Position numbers and translations under genes: made by a program. A DNA stretch of 64,000 nt from Mesorhizobium sp. Root552 (GTDB lineage: Bacteria; Pseudomonadota; Alphaproteobacteria; Rhizobiales; Rhizobiaceae): positions 1-64,000 of the forward strand of contig NZ_LMFV01000008.1 of NCBI RefSeq assembly GCF_001427285.1, given 5' to 3'. The notes under the pieces are model-generated. The model did not search any database. It worked only from the letters and a program-made list of their open reading frames with translations, and was not told where the DNA came from. This document shows positions 25,905 through 34,873 of this stretch, in pieces (within the stretch, counting starts at the first letter, position 1; the number at the start of each line of letters is the position of its first letter).

Positions 25905-26564
25905 GACGGGTCCTTTCGACTGCTGCCGTGGTTTCAGGAATGGCGGCGACATGCGCGCATGCTTCGCCGCCCCGGCCGGTGGTCCGGTCGGTTTGAGAAA
26001 AAGTCCGGGAAGACGGGCGGCCGTTCGGTCGCTCGTTTAGATAAAGTATGCGGCCTTGCGGCCGCCCGTCCGGTGCTTGTCATCCAGTCGACCGGTCCCA
26101 AGATCGTCCGATGGGTCTCACCCTGTCGCGACGATCAGGCGAAATGCGCCTCCTGCCGCCACGGGTTCTCTTTCCTTTGTCATGGAAAGCCCGCCGCAGG
26201 ACGCCGGCCTGTCGGATGCCCTCGGGTCCATTGGCGCCGAACCAATGGGGGGAGGTCACCGCCGCCCTGTTCCCGCAAGAGCGATGGGGTGGATTATGGG
26301 GGAAGGTGGAGAGGGTGTGGATAGATGTGAGGCGACAAATATGTTAAGATATTGAAACCTAACTAAATTATTATAATCGAGTGCATCTATCATTCACCGC
26401 AGCATATTTGATCTATCGCTGTACAGTCCAATTCAAATTGATTGGTCGCGTACGAGCTGCCAGCCGACAGTCAACTTTGAGTTTAAGTGCCGCAGTAGCA
26501 GAGAACAGCTAATCCGATTTCGTCAATAGGCTTTAGCGCGCTATCTGGATCATCCTTGTAAGTG
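25905..26564. other. Gene-free region; change from GC-rich to AT-rich DNA near 26340
   Basis: The left part is GC-rich and holds no credible gene despite long open frames. From about 26340 the base composition shifts visibly to AT-rich, continuing through the ATPase gene on the right. No tRNA, direct-repeat pair or integrase is visible at the shift. Confidence 0.55.
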
Positions 26565-28301
26565 CTACCAGTTGATCGCTTGTCTCATCATGCTCTGAAG
26601 CCCCAAATTTCTGAGTTTAAGAGCGATGGTAGAGGATTTATCGATCGCACCTTTTTGATGAAGAGCGTCGTTGTAGACAACGCCGAGCAGAAGGCATGCC
26701 TCGGGAACAGGTACACCGACAGATTCGGCAAAATCCAACTTATTTGCAGTGCCATTACAATCGGTGAGAAATTTTATTTGATCCGCCTGATTCTGGATTT
26801 TATCGTAAGTGCATCGCTCGATCTGAACCCTAACGTGAGCACATACAGCGAATGGATCGTAACTTCCGTTGTTGGAAACACATTTATCCCATTCCTCTTT
26901 TAAAAACTCATAAAATCCGTGACTCTTACCGTGTTTCTTCGGAAGCCCGTAATTAATATTAAATATATTTGAGATGTCATGATTGTCAGGGTGGTAATGA
27001 AGAAAATACCTTGACAGATCTTTGTCCCAAAGCGTGTCGTCTCTATTCAAAATAACCTTACGCATGGTTTCGCTAATTTTTTGCTTTGTGTCTCCAAGGT
27101 ATACAGTCTGTTGGCGTTTGAGTGCATATCCCTTGAAATAAATTGGGTCTAAGTGAGTTAGTAAACAAATATAAATCTCTCTCCCTTCGTTTCGATACAA
27201 ATCAATCAATTTACTCAGATAATATTGGGCAACGACGATGTTAGCATCATCAAGATAATCAAATACCTCATCGATTAACAAGATACATGGTTTTGTACGT
27301 CCAATGTCCTGAGTTTGCAGCAAATTACAACCGAAGTATAGAAGATCACGCTGGCCGTTTGATAGCGACAAAGCGTCAGGGAAATTGACTAGGACGCGAC
27401 CTTTGGTCTCTTTTATTTCAGCAGTTACCCAAGCTCCATTGATATCTCCGATGAAATCTTTCAAATTTTGGAGCCGCCGGGAATAAGCGGCGTATTGCAG
27501 CCACTTCTTCAGGTTCGGTCTGTCGGATTCACACAAGTCCATCAGTATGTAGCATATGATGGCGCTATCAAGCCAAGTGCCTCCTCCTTGCCCGTGTTTC
27601 TTTACCACATCAAACACGGCCTTGAGATGCGGCAGTTCGTCAATTTTGTGAGCGTATTCGGCTGCGACCTGATCGCTGATTGATGCTTTTGTTCCGGCTA
27701 AACCCTTTACCTTCTGGATCATTTCTTCGAATAAATCCGAGGGTTTTTTCTGCTTAAGCTTGTCGATAGATGTGATAACCCCAAGCAATTCAATTCTGAT
27801 AAGTTCATCGTCGCACCTGGTTGATATATTTGGAATAACTTTAGAATTGTTACCAAATAACAGCTTGTATTTCTTAATGTCAAAATTTAATTTTTCTTTT
27901 TCATATTTTGTTCCTAGGTCAATAGGTGGAATTTCTAAGTATGGCTTCGCCACTGTGAAGCCATTTATTTTTGGAAGCTTTGCTTTTGGTTCGATATTTG
28001 ATTTAATCACATGAATATCGAACTTACCTGATATTTCGTTCAGGTGCGAATTCGCGCTCAGGGTATTTCCGTCGTATTCAATGGCAAGACGTGATACAGC
28101 AGCGTCTTTTTTCTTGTATTTGTCTTTTTCGTCAACGTTGAGCTTATTACCTCTAGTGCAGTTGAAGGCCGTAGATATGCTGCTCTTACCAAACCCATTT
28201 GGGGCAACGAGGATGTTAGTGCAATTTTGGCGAAGATTAACCGTCAAACTTACCTTTTCAAACCCCCGAATATTTTCAATGTGAATTTTTGAGATCGTCA
28301 T
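26565..28301 (-). CDS. Orphan ABC/SMC-type ATPase, PrrC/RloC-like C-terminus (candidate defence protein)
   Basis: A 578-residue protein in AT-rich DNA. The N-terminus TISKIHIENIRGFEKVSL with Walker A APNGFGKSS (about 33-41) is typical of SMC/RecF-like ATPases. The ABC signature LSNGQRDLL lies at about 312-320, Walker B CILLIDEVFDYLDD at 339-352 and the H-loop LLTHLDP at 380-386. There is no long coiled coil. The C-terminal 130 residues hold RVQIE (Arg491, Glu495) and YNDALH (Asn544, His548), the arrangement RxxxE...NxxxH seen in PrrC/RloC anticodon nucleases. Function is inferred: an ATPase-gated RNase toxin used against phage. No partner gene is adjacent. An orphan DNA-repair ATPase is the alternative. 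Confidence 0.7.
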   Translation of the reverse strand: MTISKIHIENIRGFEKVSLTVNLRQNCTNILVAPNGFGKSSISTAFNCTRGNKLNVDEKDKYKKKDAAVSRLAIEYDGNTLSANSHLNEISGKFDIHVIKSNIEPKAKLPKINGFTVAKPYLEIPPIDLGTKYEKEKLNFDIKKYKLLFGNNSKVIPNISTRCDDELIRIELLGVITSIDKLKQKKPSDLFEEMIQKVKGLAGTKASISDQVAAEYAHKIDELPHLKAVFDVVKKHGQGGGTWLDSAIICYILMDLCESDRPNLKKWLQYAAYSRRLQNLKDFIGDINGAWVTAEIKETKGRVLVNFPDALSLSNGQRDLLYFGCNLLQTQDIGRTKPCILLIDEVFDYLDDANIVVAQYYLSKLIDLYRNEGREIYICLLTHLDPIYFKGYALKRQQTVYLGDTKQKISETMRKVILNRDDTLWDKDLSRYFLHYHPDNHDISNIFNINYGLPKKHGKSHGFYEFLKEEWDKCVSNNGSYDPFAVCAHVRVQIERCTYDKIQNQADQIKFLTDCNGTANKLDFAESVGVPVPEACLLLGVVYNDALHQKGAIDKSSTIALKLRNLGLQSMMRQAINW

Positions 28302-28644
28302 ATCTAGCCCTACGAATCGTCAACCACTGTTACGGGTCAAGTGTAGGGTGACTTTCTGTGCTTCGGCAAGCCGGAGGCGTGGAGCCAGTTTTGCCTGCAA
28401 TAGGCCTTCGTATTCTCATTTCCAGTTGTTTAGCGTCCTCAGATTAGAATATCGCGATGGGCAGTTTATGGAGTGAGGGCCAGTCCATTTGAAGGCGTCG
28501 TTGATGCGTTGGTCGCTTTTGGGATGATATTAGCTTGGAATTCATGACTTGAAATTGATGCAAAGTGGAAGTGGTGGCAGGTTGGAACGTGGATGTGTCC
28601 GCCTCTCTCATCCTTCGACCCATTCTTATGTCACTCTCATCACC
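28302..28644. other. Gene-free flank of the AT-rich islet
   Basis: These 343 bp lie upstream of the ATPase gene and must contain its promoter; TTGACC and TTGACG hexamers occur within 50 bp of its start on the minus strand. Composition returns to GC-rich by about 28600. No gene is visible. Confidence 0.45.
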
Positions 28645-29055
28645 TCACCCCTTCTCCCCATTCAGCGCGACCGCTGCCCTAATGAGCGCGGCGAAGGCGG
28701 CTTCGTCGAGTTCTTCACCCTCGCGTATATCAATGGCGCGGCGGGCGTTGCCTTCGAGGCTGGAGTTGAACAGGCCTGACGGGTCTTCCAGCGACGCGCC
28801 CTTGTGAAAGGTGAGCTTGACCACGCTCTTGTAGGTCTCTCCGGTGCAGATGATGCCGTTGTGCTCCCACACCGGCACGCCGCGCCATTTCCACGTCTCG
28901 ACCACGTCCGGCTCTGCCTTGTGGATGAGCTTGCGCATGCGGGAAAGCGTCTTCCCGCGCCAGTCGCCCAAGTCTGCGATGCGGGCGTCGATCAGCCGGG
29001 AGGCTTCTTCAGTCTGGCCGGCGGCGGGCGGGGAGGCGGGCTTGTTCGTGGTCAT
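28645..29055 (-). CDS. DUF1801 domain protein
   Basis: A 136-residue protein of the YdhG/DUF1801 group: ARIADLGDWRGKTLSRMRKL, VVETWKWRGVPVWEHNGIIC, and a strand with VKLTFHKGASLEDPSGLFN. The core is a small alpha/beta fold related to the frataxin/iron-chaperone-like group, but biochemical function is not established. The ATG at 29055 was taken; a GTG at 29127 overlaps the stop of the upstream DUF1801 gene (GTGA) and is a real alternative if the genes are coupled. Confidence 0.82.
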   Translation of the reverse strand: MTTNKPASPPAAGQTEEASRLIDARIADLGDWRGKTLSRMRKLIHKAEPDVVETWKWRGVPVWEHNGIICTGETYKSVVKLTFHKGASLEDPSGLFNSSLEGNARRAIDIREGEELDEAAFAALIRAAVALNGEKG

Positions 29056-29123
29056 GTCCGGTCTCTTTGCGGTGGGTGCTTGCCTTAGTAGGGATTGCTT
29101 GGCGGGGCTGGGCTGGCGGTGGC

Positions 29124-29564
29124 TCACATGCGCTCGCCCGGCAGCGCGCTTGCCTGTTTCACCCAGTCGGTGAAGCGGGCTTCGTCGAGCGCGTCGTTTT
29201 CGCGGATGTCGAGGTAGCGCACGTCCTTCTGTTTCGAGGTTCCGGGCGGCAGGGGGTCAAGCGCCGCGCCGCGGAAGAAGGCGACCTTGATGTATTTTTC
29301 GAAGCAATGATAGCTGAGGAACCAGCCTTCGCCCTCGATGCCATAGAAGGGCGAATTCCATTTGACCGCCTTGGCGACGCCGGGAACGGCGCTGGTGACG
29401 AGCGCGTCGAGGCGGCGGCCGAGCGCGCTTTTCCAGCCCGGCATGGCGGCGATGTAGGCCTGCACGGGTTCCTCGCCATAGCCCTTGGCGATCTGCGGGT
29501 TGCCGCCGGAAAGCAGGCGGGGCGGCTGTTTTGCCTGCGGTGGTTTCGCTGTCTTGCCGGCCAT
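29124..29564 (-). CDS. DUF1801 domain protein
   Basis: A 146-residue DUF1801 protein with a basic, disordered N-terminus (KTAKPPQAKQPPRL) and the family core VKWNSPFYGIEGEGWFLSY followed by YIKVAFFRGAAL and YLDIREND. It is upstream of a second DUF1801 gene, and both belong to a run of small minus-strand genes of unclear role (DUF1428, VOC, DUF2569). The function is unknown. Confidence 0.85.
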   Translation of the reverse strand: MAGKTAKPPQAKQPPRLLSGGNPQIAKGYGEEPVQAYIAAMPGWKSALGRRLDALVTSAVPGVAKAVKWNSPFYGIEGEGWFLSYHCFEKYIKVAFFRGAALDPLPPGTSKQKDVRYLDIRENDALDEARFTDWVKQASALPGERM

Positions 29565-29697
29565 TTTTCTTCTTCTTCGATCGAGGAAGGGAAGGTGAAG
29601 GATAGGGCGGTTTCGGCCGATGTCGACAGAGTGGCGACGCCCGATGCCGGGAAGGCGGCCCGCAGCAGGGTGCGAGCCGCCTTCTCTTGCCGGCGGG

Positions 29698-30060
29698 TCA
29701 GGCCTTGTTCAGCTCCATCATGGATTCGAAGCCGCCATAGATCATGCGCTTGGCATCGAACGGCATGGTCTCGAAGTTGGGCTGGGTGCGCGGGTCGGCC
29801 ATGACCTTGGCGTTGATGTCGTCGCGGTGCTGACGCGAGTTGTAGACGATCCACGAGAAGACGACGGTCTCGTCTTCCTTGGCCTGCACGGCGCGCGGGA
29901 ACGAGGTCAGTTTGCCATAGGGCACGTCGTCGCCGACACATTCGACATAGGCGAGCGCGCCGTATTCCATCCAGACATCACCGGCCTTGCGGGCCATTTC
30001 CCTGTAGGCTTCCAGATTGGCCTTCGGCACGGCCAGCACGAAACCATCGACATAGGACAT
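29698..30060 (-). CDS. DUF1428 family protein
   Basis: A 120-residue dimeric alpha+beta-barrel type protein. The start SYVDGFVLAVPKANLEAYREMA and the end AKRMIYGGFESMMEL match DUF1428 (E. coli YbaA). No enzymatic role is proven. The gene lies 38 bp after the VOC gene on the same strand and may be co-transcribed. Confidence 0.88.
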   Translation of the reverse strand: MSYVDGFVLAVPKANLEAYREMARKAGDVWMEYGALAYVECVGDDVPYGKLTSFPRAVQAKEDETVVFSWIVYNSRQHRDDINAKVMADPRTQPNFETMPFDAKRMIYGGFESMMELNKA

Positions 30061-30098
30061 GAGTTCTCTCCTCGGTTTTGTTTTGCGGGTGGTCGCGG

Positions 30099-30530
30099 TC
30101 AGTTCTGTGGAGCGTTAAGGGCCCATTCGACGCCGAACGGATCGCGCAACGCGCCCCAGCGGTCGCCCCAGAACATGAGCTGGAGCGGGGTGGTGATCTC
30201 GCAGCCGGCATCGACGGCGCGTTGCCACCAACGGTCGATGTCGGCGTCGGCGAGGTGGAGCTGCATGGTGCAGCCCTGCGGGGTCTTCGCCGGGTGGCCA
30301 TGCTCGGGGTAGAAATCCGAGATCATCAGGCTGGACCCGTTGACGTAGAGGTGGACGTGCATGGTGCGGCCCTTCTCGTCGGGCGGCACGGCGAATACCT
30401 GCTCGGCGCCAAAGGCCTTGCCATAGAAATCGGCGGCCTTCATCGCGCCGTCGATCTGCAGGTAGGGGGTGAGGCCGCCAAGCGGCTTCGGCATGGGCGG
30501 GAAGGGCGGTTGCGGTCCTTCATCGGACAT
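30099..30530 (-). CDS. VOC-family (glyoxalase/PhnB-like) protein
   Basis: A 143-residue protein with the PhnB-like vicinal-oxygen-chelate fold: GGLTPYLQIDGAMKAADFY, AFGAEQV, a SSLMISDFYPEHG strand and the ending WGDRWGALRDPFGVEWAL. An aggagaa site precedes the ATG at 30530. A much longer frame (to 31157) overlaps DUF2569 and is not coding upstream of this start. The substrate is unknown. Confidence 0.9.
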   Translation of the reverse strand: MSDEGPQPPFPPMPKPLGGLTPYLQIDGAMKAADFYGKAFGAEQVFAVPPDEKGRTMHVHLYVNGSSLMISDFYPEHGHPAKTPQGCTMQLHLADADIDRWWQRAVDAGCEITTPLQLMFWGDRWGALRDPFGVEWALNAPQN

Positions 30531-30625
30531 GGGATTCTCCTGTCTTCGGCTTCTTGCCCCCACAGGACGTATGGCGGCGGGGCGATCCGACAAGCGGGGC
30601 GAAGTTTTTTGGCGGGTGCAGGCGG

Positions 30626-31102
30626 TCAGTTGACGAAGGTGTTGCGCACGCGCACCGAGTTCACGACGTAGGCGACCCAGATGGCGCCGATGATCGCGCC
30701 GGGGGCGTAGACCTTGAGGAAGTCGGCCGTGGCGAAGTTGGCGACGGTGTTGATGCCGGTGGTGGCGGTGACCCACACGCCGATGACGAAGGGCACCGCA
30801 AGGCCGACGATGTAGCTGATGATGAACAGGTTGGGGAAGGTGGCGCGGGTCTTGAAGAACTGGACGGCGACGTAGACGAGGAAGCCGACATAGGCGAGCC
30901 GCATGCCGCCGTCGCCGATGAAGGCGAGCGGGTAGCGCGCGGCGGTGCCTTCCGGCAGGCTGCCATATTCTTCGATCATGCCGGTGAGAATCTGCAACGG
31001 GCCGACGACCTGGCCGATGGCCATCAGGATGAGCCAGCCGCCGATGCCCTTGAGCTTTGGCGGCTCGACGGTCTCGGTGGCAGTCGGATACGGCTCGGCC
31101 AT
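30626..31102 (-). CDS. DUF2569 membrane protein
   Basis: About 158 residues with four predicted membrane spans. The family start GIGGWLILMAIGQVVGPL is clear, and further spans include LAYVGFLVYVAVQFF and IISYIVGLAVPFVIGVWV. The ATG at 31102 follows a ggggaag site; a GTG one codon earlier is possible. Function unknown. Confidence 0.85.
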   Translation of the reverse strand: MAEPYPTATETVEPPKLKGIGGWLILMAIGQVVGPLQILTGMIEEYGSLPEGTAARYPLAFIGDGGMRLAYVGFLVYVAVQFFKTRATFPNLFIISYIVGLAVPFVIGVWVTATTGINTVANFATADFLKVYAPGAIIGAIWVAYVVNSVRVRNTFVN

Positions 31103-31195
31103 CACGCTTCCCCCACGCGGTCGCGGAAGAATGCCATAGATGCGGCCTGGCCGCCACAGCCGGCGCGACCTGGCGTTAACGCGGGCTTTTCGCGA

Positions 31196-34100
31196 TCAAT
31201 GGCCGGGGCGGCCGGTCTTGGACGGACGGCGCTTGCGCCGCGCCGCTTCCGCCGGATCCTCGTAGGAGCCGATGCCGGTACGCTCGCGGACGATTGGCTT
31301 TACATCCTCCGGCTTTGCCGGCTTGACGCCTTCGACCGGCTTTTCGGTGCGGCGCACGGTCATTTCATCGAGCGAGTTCTTGCGGAATAAAGATGGCTTT
31401 CTCTCGCTCACGCTGTCGCCGCTGCGCGGCTCGCTCCGCAGGGGCGCCGAACGATCGGCGGCGGCCTGTCGGCCACTCGGGCTGCGCCCGGTTTCCTCGG
31501 GGATGCCGAAATCGGAGCCGTGGGCTTCGCGCGCCGACTGCTTCTTGAACAGCGAGCGTGAAACGGCATTGGCCGGGGTCGGCATGTCGGTGCCGGGGCC
31601 CATGTCGTCGATGGACGGCTTGGCGAAGAGGGATGTTGGCGGGGCAGCGCTGCCCCTCACCTGCCTGCCGGCATCCTCTCCCCGTGGACGGGGAGAGGAA
31701 ACGCTGTCATCGACCGTGCGATGGCGTTCGCGGCCCTTGTTGTGCTTGCCCTTCTCGCGGCCGGAGACGGGACTTTCCATGTCGGCGTATTTGGCGAGCG
31801 GATCGTCGGAGATGGCGAGTTCCATCTCGCGCAGCCGCTTGATCTCGTCGCGGATGCGGGCGGCCTTCTCGAAGTCGAGATTGGCGGCGGCATCGCGCAT
31901 CTGCTTGTCGAGCGCCTCCAGATGGGCCTTCAAATTGTTGCCCATCATCGCGCCGGCTTCATCGGTGAACTGCGAGATGTCGGCGCGGACATGGTCCTTT
32001 TCGTAGACCGAATCGAGGATGTCGGAGATGCGCGACTTGACGCTTTCCGGCGTGATGCCGTTGGCCAGGTTGTATTCGAGCTGCTTTTCGCGGCGGCGGT
32101 TGGTTTCCGCCATGGCGCGTTCCATTGAGCCGGTGATCTGGTCGGCGTAGAGGATGACCTTGCCGTCGACGTTGCGGGCGGCGCGGCCAATCGTCTGGAT
32201 CAGCGAGGTTTCGGACCGCAGGAAGCCTTCCTTGTCGGCGTCGAGGATGGCGACGAAGCCGCATTCGGGAATGTCGAGGCCTTCGCGCAGCAGGTTGATG
32301 CCGACGAGAACGTCGAACGCGCCGAGACGCAGGTCGCGCAGGATCTCGATGCGCTCGAGCGTGTCGATGTCGGAGTGCATGTAGCGCACGCGGATGCCCT
32401 GCTCGTGCAGGTATTCGGTCAGGTCTTCGGCCATGCGCTTGGTGAGCACGGTGCAGAGCGTGCGGTAGCCCTTTTTCGTCGTCTCGCGGATTTCGCCGAC
32501 GACGTCATCGACTTGGCTCTTGGCGGGGCGGACCTCGACCGGCGGGTCGATAAGACCGGTGGGGCGAATGACCTGTTCGGCGAAGACGCCGCCGGACTGC
32601 TCCATTTCCCAACCGCCCGGCGTCGCGGAAACGGCGACCGACAGCGGGCGCATGGCATCCCATTCCTCGAAACGCAGCGGCCTGTTGTCCATGCAGGACG
32701 GCAGGCGGAAGCCGTATTCGGCCAGCGTCGCCTTGCGGCGGAAGTCGCCGCGATACATGCCGCCGATCTGCGGGATGGTAACATGGCTCTCGTCGATGAA
32801 GATGAGCGCGTTGTCGGGCACATATTCGAACAGGGTCGGCGGCGGGTCGCCCGGCTGGCGACCGGTCAAATAGCGCGAATAGTTCTCGATGCCGGCGCAG
32901 GAACCGGTGGCTTCCAGCATTTCGAGGTCGAAGCGCGTGCGCTGCTCAAGCCGCTGCGCTTCAAGCAGGCGTCCCGCCTTCTCAAGCTCGGCCAGACGGT
33001 GCTGCAACTCTTCCTTGATGGACTTGATGGCCTGATTCAAGGTCGGGCGTGGCGTGACGTAGTGCGAGTTGGCGTAGATCTTGACCGATTTCAGGTCGCC
33101 GGTCTTGTGGCCGGTAAGCGGGTCGAACTCGGTAATCTGCTCGATCTCGTCGCCAAACATCGAGATGCGCCATGCACGGTCTTCAAGGTGGGCGGGGAAG
33201 ACTTCGATGGTGTCGCCACGCACGCGGAAGGAACCACGCACGAAGTTGGCATCCTGACGCTTGTATTGCTGGGCCACGAGGTCGGCGAGCAACTGGCGCT
33301 GATCGAGACGGTCGCCGATCGCCATCTGGAAGGTCATCGCCGTATAGGTTTCGACCGAGCCGATACCGTAGATGCAGGACACGGAAGCGACGATGATGAC
33401 GTCGTCACGCTCAAGCAGCGAGCGCGTGGCCGAGTGGCGCATGCGGTCGATCTGCTCGTTGATCGAGGATTCCTTCTCGATGTAGGTGTCGGTGCGCGGG
33501 ACGTAGGCTTCCGGCTGATAATAGTCGTAGTAGGAGACGAAATACTCGACCGCGTTCTCCGGGAAGAATTTCTTGAACTCCGAATAGAGCTGGGCAGCCA
33601 ACGTCTTGTTGGGTGCGAGGATGAGGGCAGGTCGCTGCGTCTCCTCGATCACCTTTGCCATGGTGAAGGTCTTGCCGGAGCCGGTGACGCCGAGCAGGAC
33701 CTGCGTGCGATCGGTATTGTTGACGCCTTCGACAAGGTCCTTGATGGCGGTCGGCTGGTCGCCCGCCGGCTGGAAGTCCGACTCCATCTTGATGGCGATG
33801 CCGCCTTCGGACTTTTCCGGGCGGGCGGGCCGGTGCGGCGTCCACAGAACGCCGTCCTTGTGAAGCGGATTGCCGGATTCAATAAGCGCCGACAGCGCTG
33901 CCACCGTTGCGGTTACACCGGAGTTGGAGAGCGTTTCGGCGTCTTCCAGGCTGATGTCGATGCCGGCGACCGGGTTCAGGCCGACAGCGACGCGTTCCTT
34001 GGCCGATGCTGCGCCGCCCATCGACGTGCCGCGCCCGGAGCGGGTGGGCGAAGAAGAACGCTCGGGGATTTTTTTCTTTTTTGCGCTCACGCTGCCGCCG

Positions 34101-34417
34101 CTACGCGGCTCGCTCCGCCCTCCTTCTTTCTGCGCGCCTTCGGCGTCGCGGGAGCGCGCGCCATCGGGCGCGACGGCCGGCCGGCCTTGCCGAGCTTCGC
34201 TCGGTAATTCGGCTTCGCGCGCGATCTGCTCGGCCCAATCGGAGATGGAGCCGGAAAGGGGGGCTCCGGAAAATTCAGCCTGCGGCGCTTCGGCAAAGCC
34301 CTTGCGCTCCAGCGGCTCGGACGCGTCGAGATAGTCGGTGACGGCATTGCCGCGCTTGCGGGGCATGCGGCTGTCTTCGGCCTGTGAAGGCGCATTCTTT
34401 GCAGGGGTTTTGGCCAT
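31196..34417 (-). CDS. uvrB: Excinuclease ABC subunit B with repeat-bearing extensions
   Basis: UvrB verifies DNA damage with UvrA and loads UvrC. The helicase core is intact: Walker A GVTGSGKT, the beta-hairpin region [18 protein letters not shown] (Walker B region), [14 protein letters not shown] and QTIGRAARN, then a UVR motif ([21 protein letters not shown]). At 1073 residues it is some 400 longer than the E. coli protein: about 210 residues before the core and about 220 after it, both rich in Arg/Ser/Gly/Glu. Both extensions carry in-frame copies of one 35-base repeat (34084-34118 and 31405-31439), and the C-terminal one also carries a 58-base palindromic element. These read as disordered linkers. 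Confidence 0.95.
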   Translation of the reverse strand: MAKTPAKNAPSQAEDSRMPRKRGNAVTDYLDASEPLERKGFAEAPQAEFSGAPLSGSISDWAEQIAREAELPSEARQGRPAVAPDGARSRDAEGAQKEGGRSEPRSGGSVSAKKKKIPERSSSPTRSGRGTSMGGAASAKERVAVGLNPVAGIDISLEDAETLSNSGVTATVAALSALIESGNPLHKDGVLWTPHRPARPEKSEGGIAIKMESDFQPAGDQPTAIKDLVEGVNNTDRTQVLLGVTGSGKTFTMAKVIEETQRPALILAPNKTLAAQLYSEFKKFFPENAVEYFVSYYDYYQPEAYVPRTDTYIEKESSINEQIDRMRHSATRSLLERDDVIIVASVSCIYGIGSVETYTAMTFQMAIGDRLDQRQLLADLVAQQYKRQDANFVRGSFRVRGDTIEVFPAHLEDRAWRISMFGDEIEQITEFDPLTGHKTGDLKSVKIYANSHYVTPRPTLNQAIKSIKEELQHRLAELEKAGRLLEAQRLEQRTRFDLEMLEATGSCAGIENYSRYLTGRQPGDPPPTLFEYVPDNALIFIDESHVTIPQIGGMYRGDFRRKATLAEYGFRLPSCMDNRPLRFEEWDAMRPLSVAVSATPGGWEMEQSGGVFAEQVIRPTGLIDPPVEVRPAKSQVDDVVGEIRETTKKGYRTLCTVLTKRMAEDLTEYLHEQGIRVRYMHSDIDTLERIEILRDLRLGAFDVLVGINLLREGLDIPECGFVAILDADKEGFLRSETSLIQTIGRAARNVDGKVILYADQITGSMERAMAETNRRREKQLEYNLANGITPESVKSRISDILDSVYEKDHVRADISQFTDEAGAMMGNNLKAHLEALDKQMRDAAANLDFEKAARIRDEIKRLREMELAISDDPLAKYADMESPVSGREKGKHNKGRERHRTVDDSVSSPRPRGEDAGRQVRGSAAPPTSLFAKPSIDDMGPGTDMPTPANAVSRSLFKKQSAREAHGSDFGIPEETGRSPSGRQAAADRSAPLRSEPRSGDSVSERKPSLFRKNSLDEMTVRRTEKPVEGVKPAKPEDVKPIVRERTGIGSYEDPAEAARRKRRPSKTGRPGH
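31405..31439. repeat. 35-base repeat inside uvrB, copy in 3' extension
   Basis: The sequence starting cgctcacgctgtcgccgctg matches the copy at 34084-34118 at 33 of 35 positions and is read in the same frame, giving the peptide [11 protein letters not shown]. Confidence 0.85.
31641..31698. repeat. Palindromic element inside uvrB 3' extension
   Basis: Two perfect palindromic units lie side by side: ggggcagcgctgcccc (31641-31656) and cctctccccgt-gg-acggggagagg (31675-31698). The second is of the kind found between genes in Mesorhizobium-like genomes, yet here it is translated in frame. Confidence 0.8.
34084..34118. repeat. 35-base repeat inside uvrB, copy in 5' extension
   Basis: The sequence starting cgctcacgctgccgccgcta differs from the 31405 copy by two bases and encodes [12 protein letters not shown] in the same frame. 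Confidence 0.85.
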
Positions 34418-34545
34418 TGCCGGAATATGGGAGGAGTCAGACTAAATGGGAAGAGCAGAATGGCGCTGCATCGCTTGTTTCAGTTTGAATTGCTGACATC
34501 AGGCTGTCAGGATCGGGCCGATTCAACAGGTATCCGGGAGAGATC

Positions 34546-34863
34546 ATGACGGCTTATGTGGTGGCGACAATGGCGATCCATGACCCGCAAACCTATCGCA
34601 AGTACACGGACCTGACGCCGCCCCTGGTAAAGCGGCACGGCGGCAGGTTCCTGACGCGCGGCGACGAGGTGACGACGACCAAGGGAGAGGCGTTCAAGGA
34701 ACGCATGGTGCTGCTCGAATTTCCTGACAAAGCACATGCAGAGGCATGGTTGTCGGACCCCGAATATGTCGAGGCCTGCAAGTTCAGAGACGCGTCGGCG
34801 GCTGTCCGCGTGCTGATCCAGGAAAGCCGCGGAAACACGGAAAACCCCGACCCCAAGCTTTAG
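34546..34863 (+). CDS. DUF1330 domain protein
   Basis: A 105-residue ferredoxin-like, Dabb-related protein. The opening TAYVVATMAIHDPQTYRKYT, the LTRGDEVTT and the EFPDKAHAEAWLSDPEY segments match DUF1330. Function unknown. It is followed 10 bp later by the CapA-like gene. Confidence 0.9.
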   Translation: MTAYVVATMAIHDPQTYRKYTDLTPPLVKRHGGRFLTRGDEVTTTKGEAFKERMVLLEFPDKAHAEAWLSDPEYVEACKFRDASAAVRVLIQESRGNTENPDPKL

Positions 34864-34873
34864 CGCCTGCCCG

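Noticed and set aside
25563..26324. 253-codon plus-strand frame near the Cys-rich gene
   Set aside because: It is antisense to the better supported 25452-25904 gene and has only low-complexity sequence.
30531..31157. Upstream part of the long frame running into the VOC gene
   Set aside because: The VOC start with a good ribosome site is at 30530, and the upper part overlaps DUF2569.
32375..34207. 610-codon frame on the plus strand opposite uvrB
   Set aside because: A long GC-rich gene creates such antisense frames; no motif supports it.
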